The position numbers were made by a program, and so were the translations under genes. From Nitrosospira sp. Nsp14 (lineage in GTDB: Bacteria > Pseudomonadota > Gammaproteobacteria > Burkholderiales > Nitrosomonadaceae), in assembly GCF_900113575.1 (NCBI RefSeq), contig NZ_FOPV01000010.1:62001-126000 (forward strand): a DNA stretch of 64,000 nt. The letters run 5' to 3'. The notes under the pieces were generated by a model that saw nothing but the letters and a program-made list of their open reading frames with translations, searched no databases and had not been told where the DNA came from. How positions within the stretch are numbered: position 1 is the first letter of the stretch; each line of letters opens with the position of its first letter. Positions 26,053 to 35,016 of the stretch are shown here, piece after piece.

Positions 26053-26292
26053 ATGATACAGCTCATTGTCAACGGCCAGCCTCGACGTTTTCCTGTCCGC
26101 AATCATGGGAAAGCTCAGGATTCGGATGGAAGGGTTCTGAATATTACCGATTTACTTGAACACATGGGGTTGCAAGGCAAGCGCATTGCAATCGAACGCA
26201 ATGGAGAGATCGTCCCGCGCAGCAAGTTCGATCAGCCGATGCTCGCGGACGGGGATCGCCTCGAAATCGTGGTGGCGGTGGGTGGCGGATGA
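26053..26292 (+). CDS. thiS: sulfur carrier protein ThiS
   Basis: ThiS is a ubiquitin-fold protein whose C-terminal Gly-Gly carries thiocarboxylate sulfur for thiazole synthesis. It starts [15 protein letters not shown] and ends [10 protein letters not shown], with the conserved [15 protein letters not shown]. At 79 residues it is about 10-13 longer than usual. The extra residues (around [12 protein letters not shown]) fall between the first strands and the helix [10 protein letters not shown]. The ATG at 26053 is the natural start. The stop overlaps thiG by 4 nt. No thiamine-pyrophosphate riboswitch is recognisable upstream. Confidence 0.93.
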   Translation: MIQLIVNGQPRRFPVRNHGKAQDSDGRVLNITDLLEHMGLQGKRIAIERNGEIVPRSKFDQPMLADGDRLEIVVAVGGG

Positions 26293-27125
26293 GGAAGCGG
26301 GAAACGGTATTGGACCACCTCAACATAGCGGACAAAGACTATTCCTCCAGGCTCCTGGTTGGAACCGGCAAGTATAAGGATTTTTCCGAAACCCGGGCTG
26401 CGGTTGATGCCAGCGGTGCGGAAATCATCACCGTTGCCATCCGCAGAACCAATCTGGGCCAAAACCCGGATGAACCCAACCTGCTGGATGTGCTGCCATC
26501 CTCGCAATATACCTTGTTACCGAATACGGCCGGATGTTATACGGTGGAGGATGCGGTGCGCACTCTGCGCCTCGCGCGCGAGTTGCTGGATGGCCATACG
26601 CTCGTGAAGCTGGAAGTTCTGGGGGACCCCAAGACGCTCTATCCCAACATGGTCGAAACCATCAAGGCGGCAGAAATTTTGATCAAGGAAGGTTTTCAGG
26701 TGATGGTTTATACCTCGGACGATCCTATTGCCGCGAAACAATTGGAAGAAATCGGCTGCGTGGCCATCATGCCGCTCGCTTCCCTGATCGGTTCCGGAAT
26801 GGGTATTTTGAACCCTTGGAACTTGCAAATCATCATTGAAAATGCCTCCGTCCCGGTTATCGTTGATGCTGGTGTCGGCACCGCTTCCGATGCCGCTATC
26901 GCAATGGAACTGGGTTGCGACGGCGTGCTGATGAATACCGCTATTGCCGCGGCGCAAAATCCGATACTGATGGCTTCTGCCATGAAGAAAGCGGTTGAGG
27001 CAGGGCGGGAAGCCTATCTGGCGGGCCGAATGCCAAAAAAGCTATACAGCGCCAGTCCGAGTTCGCCAGTCGAGGGAACGATCGCCAGCAGCAGCGCTCC
27101 CGCAAGCAAAGACAAATCCATTTAG
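26289..27125 (+). CDS. thiG: thiazole synthase ThiG
   Basis: ThiG assembles the thiazole phosphate of thiamine from 1-deoxyxylulose-5-phosphate, dehydroglycine/iminoglycine and ThiS thiocarboxylate. [21 protein letters not shown] opens the barrel. The Schiff-base lysine is in [49 protein letters not shown] forms the phosphate-binding end. The 278-residue length includes a Ser/Ala-rich C-terminal tail (about 20 residues) beyond the conserved fold. It is coupled to thiS and followed by trmB after 25 nt. Confidence 0.96.
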   Translation: MRKRETVLDHLNIADKDYSSRLLVGTGKYKDFSETRAAVDASGAEIITVAIRRTNLGQNPDEPNLLDVLPSSQYTLLPNTAGCYTVEDAVRTLRLARELLDGHTLVKLEVLGDPKTLYPNMVETIKAAEILIKEGFQVMVYTSDDPIAAKQLEEIGCVAIMPLASLIGSGMGILNPWNLQIIIENASVPVIVDAGVGTASDAAIAMELGCDGVLMNTAIAAAQNPILMASAMKKAVEAGREAYLAGRMPKKLYSASPSSPVEGTIASSSAPASKDKSI

Positions 27126-27150
27126 TGATTGAGGTTCGGCAGTACCCGAG

Positions 27151-27822
27151 ATGACAGAGCATCGCCCTATCCGCAGCTTTGTCCTTCGCCAGGGGCGTGT
27201 CTCGAATGCGCAGCGCCAGGCACTGGAAAAGTTGATGCCGGAATATGGCATTTCACTCGGGACAGGGCTGCTCGATCTTGAGCATATTTTTGGCAGAAGC
27301 GCTCCGGTGTTTCTGGAAATCGGTTTTGGAATGGGTGAAACGACGGCCGCTATCGCCAATGCCCATCCACAGAATGACTACCTTGCCGTTGAAGTCCACA
27401 CTCCGGGCGTAGGCAGCCTGCTCAAGCAGATCAAGGAACTCGGCTTAACCAATATTCGCGTTCTCCAGCATGACATAGTGGAATTACTCCGGCAAGGGTT
27501 GCCGCCGGAATGCCTGGGGGGGGTGCATATTTTTTTTCCCGATCCCTGGCCCAAGGCGCGCCACCATAAACGCCGGCTGCTGCAAACGGCGTTCGTCGCC
27601 TTGCTGTGCCGCCATCTGAAGTCGGGCGGTTATATTCATGCGGCGACCGATTGGCAGGATTATGCCGAGCAGATACTGTGGGTTTTTTCCGGTGAGCCTC
27701 AGCTCGTCAACACTGCTGTCGATTACGCTCCTCGGCCGTTATACAGGCCTTTAACCAAGTTCGAGCAGCGTGGTTTGCGGTTGGGGCACGGCGTATGGGA
27801 TCTGGTATTCAGAAAAAAATGA
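27151..27822 (+). CDS. trmB: tRNA (guanine-N7)-methyltransferase
   Basis: TrmB methylates G46 of tRNA using SAM. The SAM-binding motif [18 protein letters not shown] (about residues 50-67), [17 protein letters not shown] and the catalytic region [18 protein letters not shown] identify it. Length (223 residues) is normal. It lies 25 nt downstream of thiG. That placement is common in Proteobacteria and does not imply a shared pathway. Confidence 0.96.
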   Translation: MTEHRPIRSFVLRQGRVSNAQRQALEKLMPEYGISLGTGLLDLEHIFGRSAPVFLEIGFGMGETTAAIANAHPQNDYLAVEVHTPGVGSLLKQIKELGLTNIRVLQHDIVELLRQGLPPECLGGVHIFFPDPWPKARHHKRRLLQTAFVALLCRHLKSGGYIHAATDWQDYAEQILWVFSGEPQLVNTAVDYAPRPLYRPLTKFEQRGLRLGHGVWDLVFRKK

Positions 27823-27849
27823 AAGAGTGAAAGAAGAAGCGGAACGTCC

Positions 27850-29079
27850 TTATCCAATTCTTTTTTCAGGCAGGAAGATCTGCAGCAGGTCATTCAGGAA
27901 GCGCCTGCCGAGGAGCGTGGGTGCGACGTGCTGAAAATCGCGCGTAATCAGCACCCTTTGTTCCGCCTCGTCGAGCTGGCGTTGAATGCTCGTGATGGGA
28001 AGCCCGGTGCGCTCCAAGAATGTTTCTATCGCAAAGCCTCGTGTGAGACGCAGCGCATTCATCATGAACTCAAACGCCCTGTCGTTGCGCCCGACTTCAC
28101 GTTGTTCCAGGAGAGCGGGCCCTGCATCCATTGTGCTCGCACGCGTTTTCTCAACATATGCCTTTGGTTGTCTATAACGTACCTGGCGCAGGATCTTGTC
28201 GCGGAAGCTTATTTTGCTGTGCGCCCCCGCACCTATCCCCAGATAGTCGCCGAATAGCCAATAATTCATATTATGGCGGGCTTCCCGTCCCGGCTGAGCG
28301 AAGGCGGAAGTCTCGTAATTCTCGTATCCATTGTTGGCCAGCGTTTGCTCGATCATGAGCTGCATCTCAGCCGTCAGATCGTCATCAGGCAATGGTGGCG
28401 GATAGCGATGAAACAAGGTATTGGGCTCCAGCGTCAGATGGTAGGCGGAAATATGGGAAGCACCACTTGCCGCTGCGGTCTCTATGTCCGTCTGCGCCTG
28501 CTCCAGCGTTTGATCCGGCAATCCATACATCAGATCGAGATTCAAATTGTCAAAATTTCTTAGAGCGATCTCGATTGCGCGAAGAGCATCGTCGCCATTA
28601 TGTATTCGGCCCAGCGCCTTCAAATGCCGGGGATTGAAACTCTGGATTCCAACGGATAAGCGGTTGATCCCGGCAGCGCGGAAATCCGTAAACTTCTGCA
28701 TCTCGAACGTGCCCGGATTGGCTTCGAGCGTGATCTCGGCGAAAAGCTCAAGCGGCAGCAGGGCCCTGACTGTGGACAGGATGGTTTCGATGGATTGGGC
28801 ACTAAACAAACTGGGCGTGCCACCGCCAAAGAATACACTGACGACAGGGCGCCCCCAGACTTGCGGCACCGCTGTTTCAAGGTCGCGAATAAGCGCCGCG
28901 ACATACTCCGCCTCTGGCATGTCCCCACGCTCGGTACGCACTTCATGCGAGTTGAAATCGCAATAGGGACATTTTTTCATACACCAGGGAATGTGTATGT
29001 AGAGACTCAGTGGTGGCAAGGACGTTAGCCTCGGCGCTTGCGAACCTATCATGAGCTCGGGAGAAATAGTGGTCGTCAT
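27850..29079 (-). CDS. hemW: HemW family radical SAM heme chaperone
   Basis: The protein is HemW-like (formerly annotated as coproporphyrinogen III oxidase-like, YggW). The radical-SAM cluster cysteines are in YIHIPWCMKKCPYCDFNSH, followed by SVFFGGGTPSLF and EANPGTFE. RLSVGIQSFNPRHLKALGRIH and ISAYHLTLEPNTLFHRYPPP also match the HemW family. The C-terminal HemN-type domain (about residues 320-405) is present. I start it at the ATG at 29079 (409 residues); a TTG upstream would add seven residues. It is downstream of rdgB and rph on the same strand. Confidence 0.94.
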   Translation of the reverse strand: MTTTISPELMIGSQAPRLTSLPPLSLYIHIPWCMKKCPYCDFNSHEVRTERGDMPEAEYVAALIRDLETAVPQVWGRPVVSVFFGGGTPSLFSAQSIETILSTVRALLPLELFAEITLEANPGTFEMQKFTDFRAAGINRLSVGIQSFNPRHLKALGRIHNGDDALRAIEIALRNFDNLNLDLMYGLPDQTLEQAQTDIETAAASGASHISAYHLTLEPNTLFHRYPPPLPDDDLTAEMQLMIEQTLANNGYENYETSAFAQPGREARHNMNYWLFGDYLGIGAGAHSKISFRDKILRQVRYRQPKAYVEKTRASTMDAGPALLEQREVGRNDRAFEFMMNALRLTRGFAIETFLERTGLPITSIQRQLDEAEQRVLITRDFQHVAPTLLGRRFLNDLLQIFLPEKRIG

Positions 29080-29151
29080 GGTGAATCCGGGAGACAACAA
29101 GAGATAAAAGGAACGACCTAACCAGAACCGATCGCCTCCTCGTTCTATCGC

Positions 29152-29745
29152 TCAACAAACGTTTGCCGTGAGCCTTGAGAGGAGCCGTGCCAGTGCCTGT
29201 CCTCGATGACTGATTCGATTTTTCTGCTCCATCGGAAGTTCCGCTGCGGTTTTGCCGAGGTCCGGCAGATAAAAATGGGGATCGTAACCGAATCCACCAT
29301 CTCCGCGCTTATCAGGCAAGATTTCACCGTGCCAGCTGGCATCCGCAATAATCGGTTGAGGGTCTTCCGGGTGACGCAGCAGCACCATGACGCAATAATA
29401 GTGTGCCCTACGGTCTGCCTGGCTTCTCAGCGCACCAATTAGTTTGAGGTTGTTGCGCTCATCCGATTTCGGTTCCCCGGAATAGCGCGCCGACAGGACC
29501 CCGGGCTGGCCGTTCAGGGCGTTTACGCAGATGCCGGAATCATCGGCCAGCGAAGGTAATCCCGTCTGTTTACACGCATGGCGGGCTTTGACGATAGCGT
29601 TTTCGATAAAAGTACGATGGGGTTCGTCAACTTCACTAACCTTGAATTGGGATTGAGGTAATACCTCAATTCCGAGAGGCTCGAGCAAATGTCGGATTTC
29701 GCGAAGTTTTCCAGCGTTGCTGCTGGCAATGACAAGTTTCTCCAT
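29152..29745 (-). CDS. rdgB: XTP/dITP diphosphohydrolase
   Basis: RdgB hydrolyses non-canonical purine triphosphates (dITP, XTP) to keep them out of DNA. KLVIASSNAGKLREIRHLL is the substrate/phosphate-binding N-terminus. GLPSLADDSGICVNALNGQPGVLSARYSG contains the catalytic Asp pair. GDGGFGYDPHFYLPDLGKTAAEL and NRISHRGQALARL close the fold. The ATG at 29745 gives 197 residues, the family norm. It starts 11 nt after the rph stop. Confidence 0.96.
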   Translation of the reverse strand: MEKLVIASSNAGKLREIRHLLEPLGIEVLPQSQFKVSEVDEPHRTFIENAIVKARHACKQTGLPSLADDSGICVNALNGQPGVLSARYSGEPKSDERNNLKLIGALRSQADRRAHYYCVMVLLRHPEDPQPIIADASWHGEILPDKRGDGGFGYDPHFYLPDLGKTAAELPMEQKNRISHRGQALARLLSRLTANVC

Positions 29746-29756
29746 ATGACCGGTTC

Positions 29757-30473
29757 TTATCTCGCCAGGGACGTTTTCTGAATCTGGATCAGTTCCCGTA
29801 TTCCCTGCTGTGCCAAGTCCACCATCGCATCCAAGTCTACCCGGCTGAACGGTACGCCCTCGGCCGTTCCCTGCATCTCCACCAGGCCGAAGTCCCCGTT
29901 CATCACCACATTCATGTCCGTATCGCAACGCGAATCCTCGATATAGTCTAGGTCCAGCACAGGTATGCCTTCATATATGCCCACCGATATGGCGGCCACG
30001 TGCGTGCGTATCGGCGTCGTTTCGATTATTTGCCGCTGCAACAGTGTCTCCACCGCGTCATGAACAGCAACAAACGCACCGGTAATGCTCGCGGTACGAG
30101 TACCCCCGTCGGCCTGGATCACATCGCAATCGACCTGGATAGTGCGCTCTCCCAGCTTGCTCAGGTCCATCACGGAGCGCAATGATCGTCCAATGAGGCG
30201 CTGGATCTCCATGGTACGGCCCGACTGCTTGCCCTTGGCCGCCTCGCGCTGCATCCGTTCACCGGTGGAACGAGGTAACATGCCGTATTCCGCAGTAAGC
30301 CAACCCTGCTCTTTGCCGCGGAGAAACGGCGGAACCTTTTCATCGACGCTGGCCGTACAGAGTATTCTGGTATCGCCGCACTCGATCAGTACGGAGCCTT
30401 CGGCATGTTTCGTGTAGCGCCGCGTGATTTTGATCGAGCGGAGCTCGGCTGGAGCACGATTGCTTGGGCGCAT
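29757..30473 (-). CDS. rph: ribonuclease PH
   Basis: RNase PH is the phosphorolytic 3' exonuclease that trims tRNA precursors. It starts [20 protein letters not shown], followed by [27 protein letters not shown] and [35 protein letters not shown], the phosphate/RNA-binding part. [19 protein letters not shown] also matches. The ATG at 30473 gives 238 residues as expected. It is divergent from yicC with 189 nt between, which must hold promoters for both directions; none is obvious. Confidence 0.96.
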   Translation of the reverse strand: MRPSNRAPAELRSIKITRRYTKHAEGSVLIECGDTRILCTASVDEKVPPFLRGKEQGWLTAEYGMLPRSTGERMQREAAKGKQSGRTMEIQRLIGRSLRSVMDLSKLGERTIQVDCDVIQADGGTRTASITGAFVAVHDAVETLLQRQIIETTPIRTHVAAISVGIYEGIPVLDLDYIEDSRCDTDMNVVMNGDFGLVEMQGTAEGVPFSRVDLDAMVDLAQQGIRELIQIQKTSLAR

Positions 30474-30662
30474 GATATCGATAATCCTGGAGAATGAAAA
30501 CCTGGGGCTGCTGGCCCTGCGGAGACGTTGCAAATCCGGTGTTGTCGATGCCGATAGCGCCAGAAGTATGCACCGTCACGATAAGAATTCGTTTTGGCAT
30601 ACCCGGGGCGTCGATATGCGATAATTCCCCCGCTATTATTTTACCGCATTAAGGACTTGACA

Positions 30663-31544
30663 GTGGATGAGTTAGGCGCGATCTACAGCATGACTGGCTA
30701 TGCCGCGGTCAGTCGGGATTTACCGCAAGGCTCACTGAATCTGGAGCTGCGCTCGCTCAACAACCGTTATCTCGACATCCAGTTCCGCCTCCCGGACGAA
30801 CTCCGAGCGCTGGAAGGGTCGATGCGAGAATTGCTGTCCGCGCGGTTGAACCGGGGGAAGATCGAGTGCCGGGTAAACTTCTTACCGTCTTTGGGCGCTG
30901 AAAATCTCGAGCATATCAATCCCGATTTATTGCATAAGCTGTTGAACCTGAACCAGGCTGTCCGGGCAGCCTTGCCTGATGCGCGCGGCCTCGACGTGGC
31001 AGACATTCTACGCTGGCCCGGAATGCTGAGCTCTGCGGCGGTGCCCGTTGCGGACTTGTGCGTGCCGTGCGTTGAGTTGCTAAGCGCCGCTTTGGATGAG
31101 CTGGCGGCGGCGCGAGCCCGAGAAGGCGAAAAACTCAAACTCATACTGCTTGAGCGTCTAGCGAGAATACGTCGGCTTATAGCCGAAGCGGTTCCGCGCA
31201 TTCCCGCGCTGCTTATCGCGTTTCAGGAAAAGCTCAAGGCCCGCTTGTGTGAGGCCATGATAAATTGCGATGACGATCGCATGCGACAGGAGCTGACCTT
31301 GTTTGCCAGCAAGATTGACGTGGATGAGGAACTGTCCCGCCTCCAGACTCACCTGGACGAAGTGGAACGTGTCTTGTATAAAGGAGGTGCAATCGGCAAG
31401 CGGCTGGATTTCTTGATGCAGGAACTCAACCGCGAAGCCAACACCATCGGATCAAAGTCAGTGGACGCAGAAATGTCGAAAATGTGCGTTGAGCTGAAAG
31501 TGCTGATCGAACAGATGCGGGAGCAGGTGCAGAATCTTGAGTGA
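30663..31544 (+). CDS. YicC family endoribonuclease
   Basis: The protein (about 293 residues) matches the YicC/YloC family, recently described as endoribonucleases. SMTGYAAVSRDLPQGSLNLELRSLNNRYLDIQFRLP is the N-terminal signature and LDFLMQELNREANTIGSKSVDAEMSKMCVELK the C-terminal one. I chose the GTG at 30663, which has AAGGA seven nt upstream. An ATG at 30690 lacks a ribosome site but would give a more usual 284 residues. In most betaproteobacteria gmk follows directly; here about 4.3 kb of accessory DNA intervenes. Confidence 0.92.
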   Translation: MDELGAIYSMTGYAAVSRDLPQGSLNLELRSLNNRYLDIQFRLPDELRALEGSMRELLSARLNRGKIECRVNFLPSLGAENLEHINPDLLHKLLNLNQAVRAALPDARGLDVADILRWPGMLSSAAVPVADLCVPCVELLSAALDELAAARAREGEKLKLILLERLARIRRLIAEAVPRIPALLIAFQEKLKARLCEAMINCDDDRMRQELTLFASKIDVDEELSRLQTHLDEVERVLYKGGAIGKRLDFLMQELNREANTIGSKSVDAEMSKMCVELKVLIEQMREQVQNLE

Positions 31545-31555
31545 CATTTCACTCA
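31538..31555 (+). repeat. inverted repeat at the yicC stop
   Basis: TGAGTGA and TCACTCA form a perfect 7-bp stem with a 4-nt loop, overlapping the yicC stop codon. No T-run follows, so it is not a classical terminator. It marks the left edge of the accessory DNA between yicC and gmk. The 189 nt from here to 31744 contains nothing I can identify. Confidence 0.4.
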
Positions 31556-31744
31556 GAATCAGAACCTTCAGCGCCTTATTGGTAAGCAATACACTACGTC
31601 TCACCTCCAGACGTCGTTCTCCAGTTAACTCGCAACGTACCAAATTCAATAATGCGCCAACTCATTAGATACGACTCCCATCGCCTTCCTCTCTTTCTGG
31701 TTTTAGACGGAATACTTTTCCTTCCTGTACCGCGAATTTCCTCA

Positions 31745-34474
31745 TCACCGAAGTCCTCCGGCTGCGATGCCTTTAGTTGCTGGATTGTTATCCAGTCGTT
31801 GCCAGCTTTGGCATAACTCGCCGTTGCATGGTGTTCCGGTATAGCGCCAAATCCACCCGTCGTTATGCAACTGATAAAGATTCTTTCCCGCTGCCGCGAT
31901 GGCAACCGTTTTTGGATTTCTATCCAGTCGTTGCCAACCAGGACATGATCCGCCGTCGCATGGCATTCCAGTGTAGCGCCAGATCCACCCGTCATGATGC
32001 AACTGATAAAGCTCCTTTCCCGCCGCCGCGATAGCGACAGTTTTACGATTGTCATCTAATTGCTGCCATCCGGGGCATGACTCGCCGTTGCACGGAGCTC
32101 CACTATAGCGCCAGACCCCTCCGTCGTCGTGCAACTGATAAAGATCCTTTCCTGCTGCCGCGATGGCAACGGTTTTTGAATTCCTATCCAGTCGTTGCCA
32201 GCTTGGGCATGACTCGCCGTTGCATGGTGTTCCGGTATAACGCCAAATCCACCCGTCGTTATGCAACTGATAAAGATCCTTTCCCGCTGCCGCGATGACA
32301 ACCGTTTTTGGATTTCTATCCAGACGTTGCCAGCTTGGGCACGACTCGCCGTTGCATGGTGTTCCGGTGTAGCGCCAAATCCATCCGTCATTATGCAACT
32401 GATAAAGATCCTTTCCCGCTGCCGCGATGGCGACGGTTTTTGGATTTCTATCCAGACGTTGCCAGCTTGGGCATGACTCGCCGTCGCATGGTATTCCAGT
32501 GTAGCGCCAGATCCATCCGTCGTTATGCAACTGATAAAGCTCCTTGCCGCCCGCAGCGATGGCAGTCGTCTTTGAATTTCTATCCAATCGTTGCCACCCC
32601 GGGCACGAGTCTCCATTGCAGGGCGGGCCGGTGTAACGCCAAATCCACCCACTATCATGGAGTTGGTACACGAAGTCCGTATGCAATTGAAATAGGCGAC
32701 TACCAGCTGCGCTAATCATCGCCGTATTAGTATTGTTGTCCAAACGTTGCCAGCCGGGGCAGCTTTCTCCGTCACATGGTGTGCCCGTGTAGCGCCAGAT
32801 CCAGCCGTCATTGTGTAGCTGGTAAAGATTGCTCCCGCTGGCCGTGATAGCGACCGTTTTCTGATTACGATCGAGCCGTTGCCAGCCGGGGCAGCTTTCT
32901 CCGTCACATGGTGTTCCCGTGTAGCGCCAGATCCAGCCGTCATTGTGAAGCTGGTAGAGATTGTTTCCGCTTGCCGCGATAGCGACCGTTTTCTCATTAC
33001 GATCGAGCCGTTGCCAGCCGGGGCAGCTTTCTCCGTCACATGGTGTTCCCGTGTAGCGCCAGATCCAGCCGTCATTGTGAAGCTGGTAGAGATTGTTTCC
33101 GCTTGCCGCGATAGCGACCGTTTTCTCATTACGATCGAGCCGTTGCCAGCCCGGGCAGTTTTCTCCATTACACGGTGTTCCCGTGTAGCGCCAGATCCAG
33201 CCATCATTGTGAAGCTGGTAGAGATTGTTTCCACTTGCCGCGATAGCGACCGTTTTCTCATTACGATCGAGCCGTTGCCAGCCCGGGCAGCTTTCTCCGT
33301 CACATGGTGTTCCCGTGTAGCGCCAGATCCAGCCGTCATTGTGAAGCTGGTAGAGATTGTTTCCACTTGCCGCGATAGCGACCGTTTTCTCATTACGATC
33401 GAGCCGTTGCCAGCCCGGGCAGTTTTCTCCATTACACGGTGTTCCCGTGTAGCGCCAGATCCAGCCATCATTGTGAAGCTGGTAGAGATTGTTTCCACTT
33501 GCCGCGATAGCGACCGTTTTCTCATTACGATCGAGCCGTTGCCAGCCCGGGCAGCTTTCTCCGTCACATGGTGTTCCCGTGTAGCGCCAGATCCAGCCGT
33601 CATTGTGAAGCTGGTAGAGATTGTTTCCACTTGCCGCGATAGCGACCGTTTTCTGATTACGATCGAGCCGTTGCCAGCCGGGGCAGCTTTCTCCGTCACA
33701 TGGTGTTCCCGTGTAGCGCCAGATCCAGCCGTCATTGTGAAGCTGGTAGAGATTGTTTCCACTTGCCGCGATAGCGACCGTTTTCTGATTACGATCGAGC
33801 CGTTGCCAGCCGGGGCAGCTTTCTCCGTCACATGGTGTTCCCGTGTAGCGCCAGATCCAGCCGTCATTGTGAAGCTGGTAGAGATTGTTTCCACTTGCCG
33901 CGATAGCGACCGTTTTCTCATTACGATCGAGCCGTTGCCAGCCCGGGCAGTTTTCTCCATTACACGGTGTTCCCGTGTAGCGCCAGATCCAGCCATCATT
34001 GTGAAGCTGGTAGAGATTGTTTCCACTTGCCGCGATAGCGACCGTTTTCTCATTACGATCGAGCCGTTGCCAGCCCGGGCAGCTTTCTCCGTCACATGGT
34101 GTTCCCGTGTAGCGCCAGATCCAGCCGTCATTGTGAAGCTGGTAGAGATTGTTTCCACTTGCCGCGATAGCGACCGTTTTCTGATTACGATCGAGCCGTT
34201 GCCAGCCGGGGCAGCTTTCTCCGTCACATGGTGTTCCCGTGTAGCGCCAGATCCAGCCGTCATTGTGGAGTTGGTAGAGCGTATGATCATCGTTAACTAT
34301 ACTAACTGTCTTACTATTGTTATCGAGCTTACGCCAGCCGGGACATGAATCGCCACTACAGGGCGTTCCGGTAAACTCCCAAATTGCTCCAATTCCACTT
34401 GCTGCATTGAGGTGGGCAGTAAGGGTAAACAGCAGCCAATACGCAGCAATATTAGTAACTCTTCGAATCAACAT
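31745..34474 (-). CDS. exported tandem-repeat protein, 20 W-rich 44-residue repeats
   Basis: This 909-residue protein starts with a likely signal peptide (MLIRRVTNIAAYWLLFTLTA, cleaved near residue 25). It then consists almost wholly of twenty repeats of 44 residues. Each repeat has the pattern GWIWRYTGTPC-x-GExCPGWQRLD-x-N-x-KTVAIAA-x-G-x-LYQLHND. Every repeat has two cysteines (C-x-G-x-x-C), which could form a disulfide outside the cytoplasm. Repeat 13 carries an 8-residue insertion and repeat 20 is partial. The pattern resembles tectonin-type beta-propeller blades, suggesting ligand or glycan binding; this is inference. The ATG at 34474 has GAGGAGGG four nt upstream. It lies alone between yicC and trxC. 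No cell-wall anchor or transmembrane domain is visible. Confidence 0.85.
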   Translation of the reverse strand: MLIRRVTNIAAYWLLFTLTAHLNAASGIGAIWEFTGTPCSGDSCPGWRKLDNNSKTVSIVNDDHTLYQLHNDGWIWRYTGTPCDGESCPGWQRLDRNQKTVAIAASGNNLYQLHNDGWIWRYTGTPCDGESCPGWQRLDRNEKTVAIAASGNNLYQLHNDGWIWRYTGTPCNGENCPGWQRLDRNEKTVAIAASGNNLYQLHNDGWIWRYTGTPCDGESCPGWQRLDRNQKTVAIAASGNNLYQLHNDGWIWRYTGTPCDGESCPGWQRLDRNQKTVAIAASGNNLYQLHNDGWIWRYTGTPCDGESCPGWQRLDRNEKTVAIAASGNNLYQLHNDGWIWRYTGTPCNGENCPGWQRLDRNEKTVAIAASGNNLYQLHNDGWIWRYTGTPCDGESCPGWQRLDRNEKTVAIAASGNNLYQLHNDGWIWRYTGTPCNGENCPGWQRLDRNEKTVAIAASGNNLYQLHNDGWIWRYTGTPCDGESCPGWQRLDRNEKTVAIAASGNNLYQLHNDGWIWRYTGTPCDGESCPGWQRLDRNQKTVAITASGSNLYQLHNDGWIWRYTGTPCDGESCPGWQRLDNNTNTAMISAAGSRLFQLHTDFVYQLHDSGWIWRYTGPPCNGDSCPGWQRLDRNSKTTAIAAGGKELYQLHNDGWIWRYTGIPCDGESCPSWQRLDRNPKTVAIAAAGKDLYQLHNDGWIWRYTGTPCNGESCPSWQRLDRNPKTVVIAAAGKDLYQLHNDGWIWRYTGTPCNGESCPSWQRLDRNSKTVAIAAAGKDLYQLHDDGGVWRYSGAPCNGESCPGWQQLDDNRKTVAIAAAGKELYQLHHDGWIWRYTGMPCDGGSCPGWQRLDRNPKTVAIAAAGKNLYQLHNDGWIWRYTGTPCNGELCQSWQRLDNNPATKGIAAGGLR
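32807..34258 (-). repeat. eleven near-identical 132-bp coding repeats
   Basis: Repeats 2-12 of the exported protein are exactly 132 bp each and almost identical, including at silent positions. Three unit types recur, marked by the codons after the first cysteine and near the C-terminal half: CDGES with NQK, CDGES with NEK, and CNGEN with NEK. The order is DQ, DE, NE, DQ, DQ, DE, NE, DE, NE, DE, DQ. The DQ-DE-NE block appears twice and DE-NE three times, which indicates unequal crossing-over or slippage of multi-unit blocks. Repeats 13-20 outside this segment are more diverged. Confidence 0.9.
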
Positions 34475-34493
34475 ACGCCCTCCTCAACGGTTA

Positions 34494-34529
34494 GGTGCTA
34501 GAACAGCTATCACTGGAATAACTAGCACC
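34494..34529 (-). promoter_or_regulatory. leader hairpin upstream of the repeat-protein gene
   Basis: On the minus strand GGTGCTAG and CTAGCACC form a perfect 8-bp stem enclosing 20 nt. The stem ends about nine nt before the Shine-Dalgarno site of the repeat-protein gene. Its position in the presumed 5' leader suggests an effect on translation or message stability. No known riboswitch pattern is recognised. Confidence 0.4.
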
Positions 34530-34996
34530 AAGAAAGCCGGCCCCTTCTTTTCGACTACTTGCGCTCATTTTCTGTTTTCGCTTTTTAGTCCTGCGCCGCT
34601 CGAACCTAAGAGATTATTAGATGGAAGATTTATCGAAGCGATTGGAAAGGCTATGTCGTTAAAAAGATCGCCCAACCGGGGAGTTGGAAATGGGCTATCA
34701 AAACTTATAAGTTCAAAACACGTTATCTTGGCCATTTCGTTCTTCTTCCAACCCGGAGGTACCTAGGCTCCGATTAGCCAAGAACGACATTTTCCTTTTC
34801 GCCAGGATCCTGAAGAAATCAATTTCTAGATCAATTTCCCCTCATCGCTTTTTTGGAGCGGACTCAGTCATGACAGTAATACGGATCAAGCGCCGAAGAT
34901 GTGATAAATCTCACACTCGGCGTTTTCTTCCTGGGAGAAGTGCGGCTTGCGGGACTACCATCTCTGAATATGGAGCGCAAATATGCCTGGCTGTCG

Positions 34997-35016
34997 TGTA
35001 CCCAAATGTACCCAAA
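34997..35016. repeat. tandem 10-bp direct repeat
   Basis: TGTACCCAAA occurs twice in direct succession (34997-35006 and 35007-35016). Short paired arm-type sites like this can flank integrase targets, but no integrase gene or attachment core is visible nearby. A chance repeat is equally possible. Confidence 0.35.

Noticed and set aside
32716-34290. A 524-codon minus-strand frame overlapping the repeat-protein gene in another phase
   Set aside because: Same cause: periodic DNA keeps alternative frames open. The product is a Ser/Arg/His-rich repeat without family features.
32879-34348. A 489-codon open frame on the plus strand across the repeat array
   Set aside because: The 132-bp unit is a multiple of three, so any frame open in one unit stays open in all. 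It has no ribosome site and no natural start, and its product is a meaningless repeat. The minus-strand frame with signal peptide, strong ribosome site and W/C pattern is the real gene.
31745-34474. CRISPR array or satellite DNA
   Set aside because: Units are 132 bp with no unique spacers and encode one continuous exported protein; there are no cas genes.
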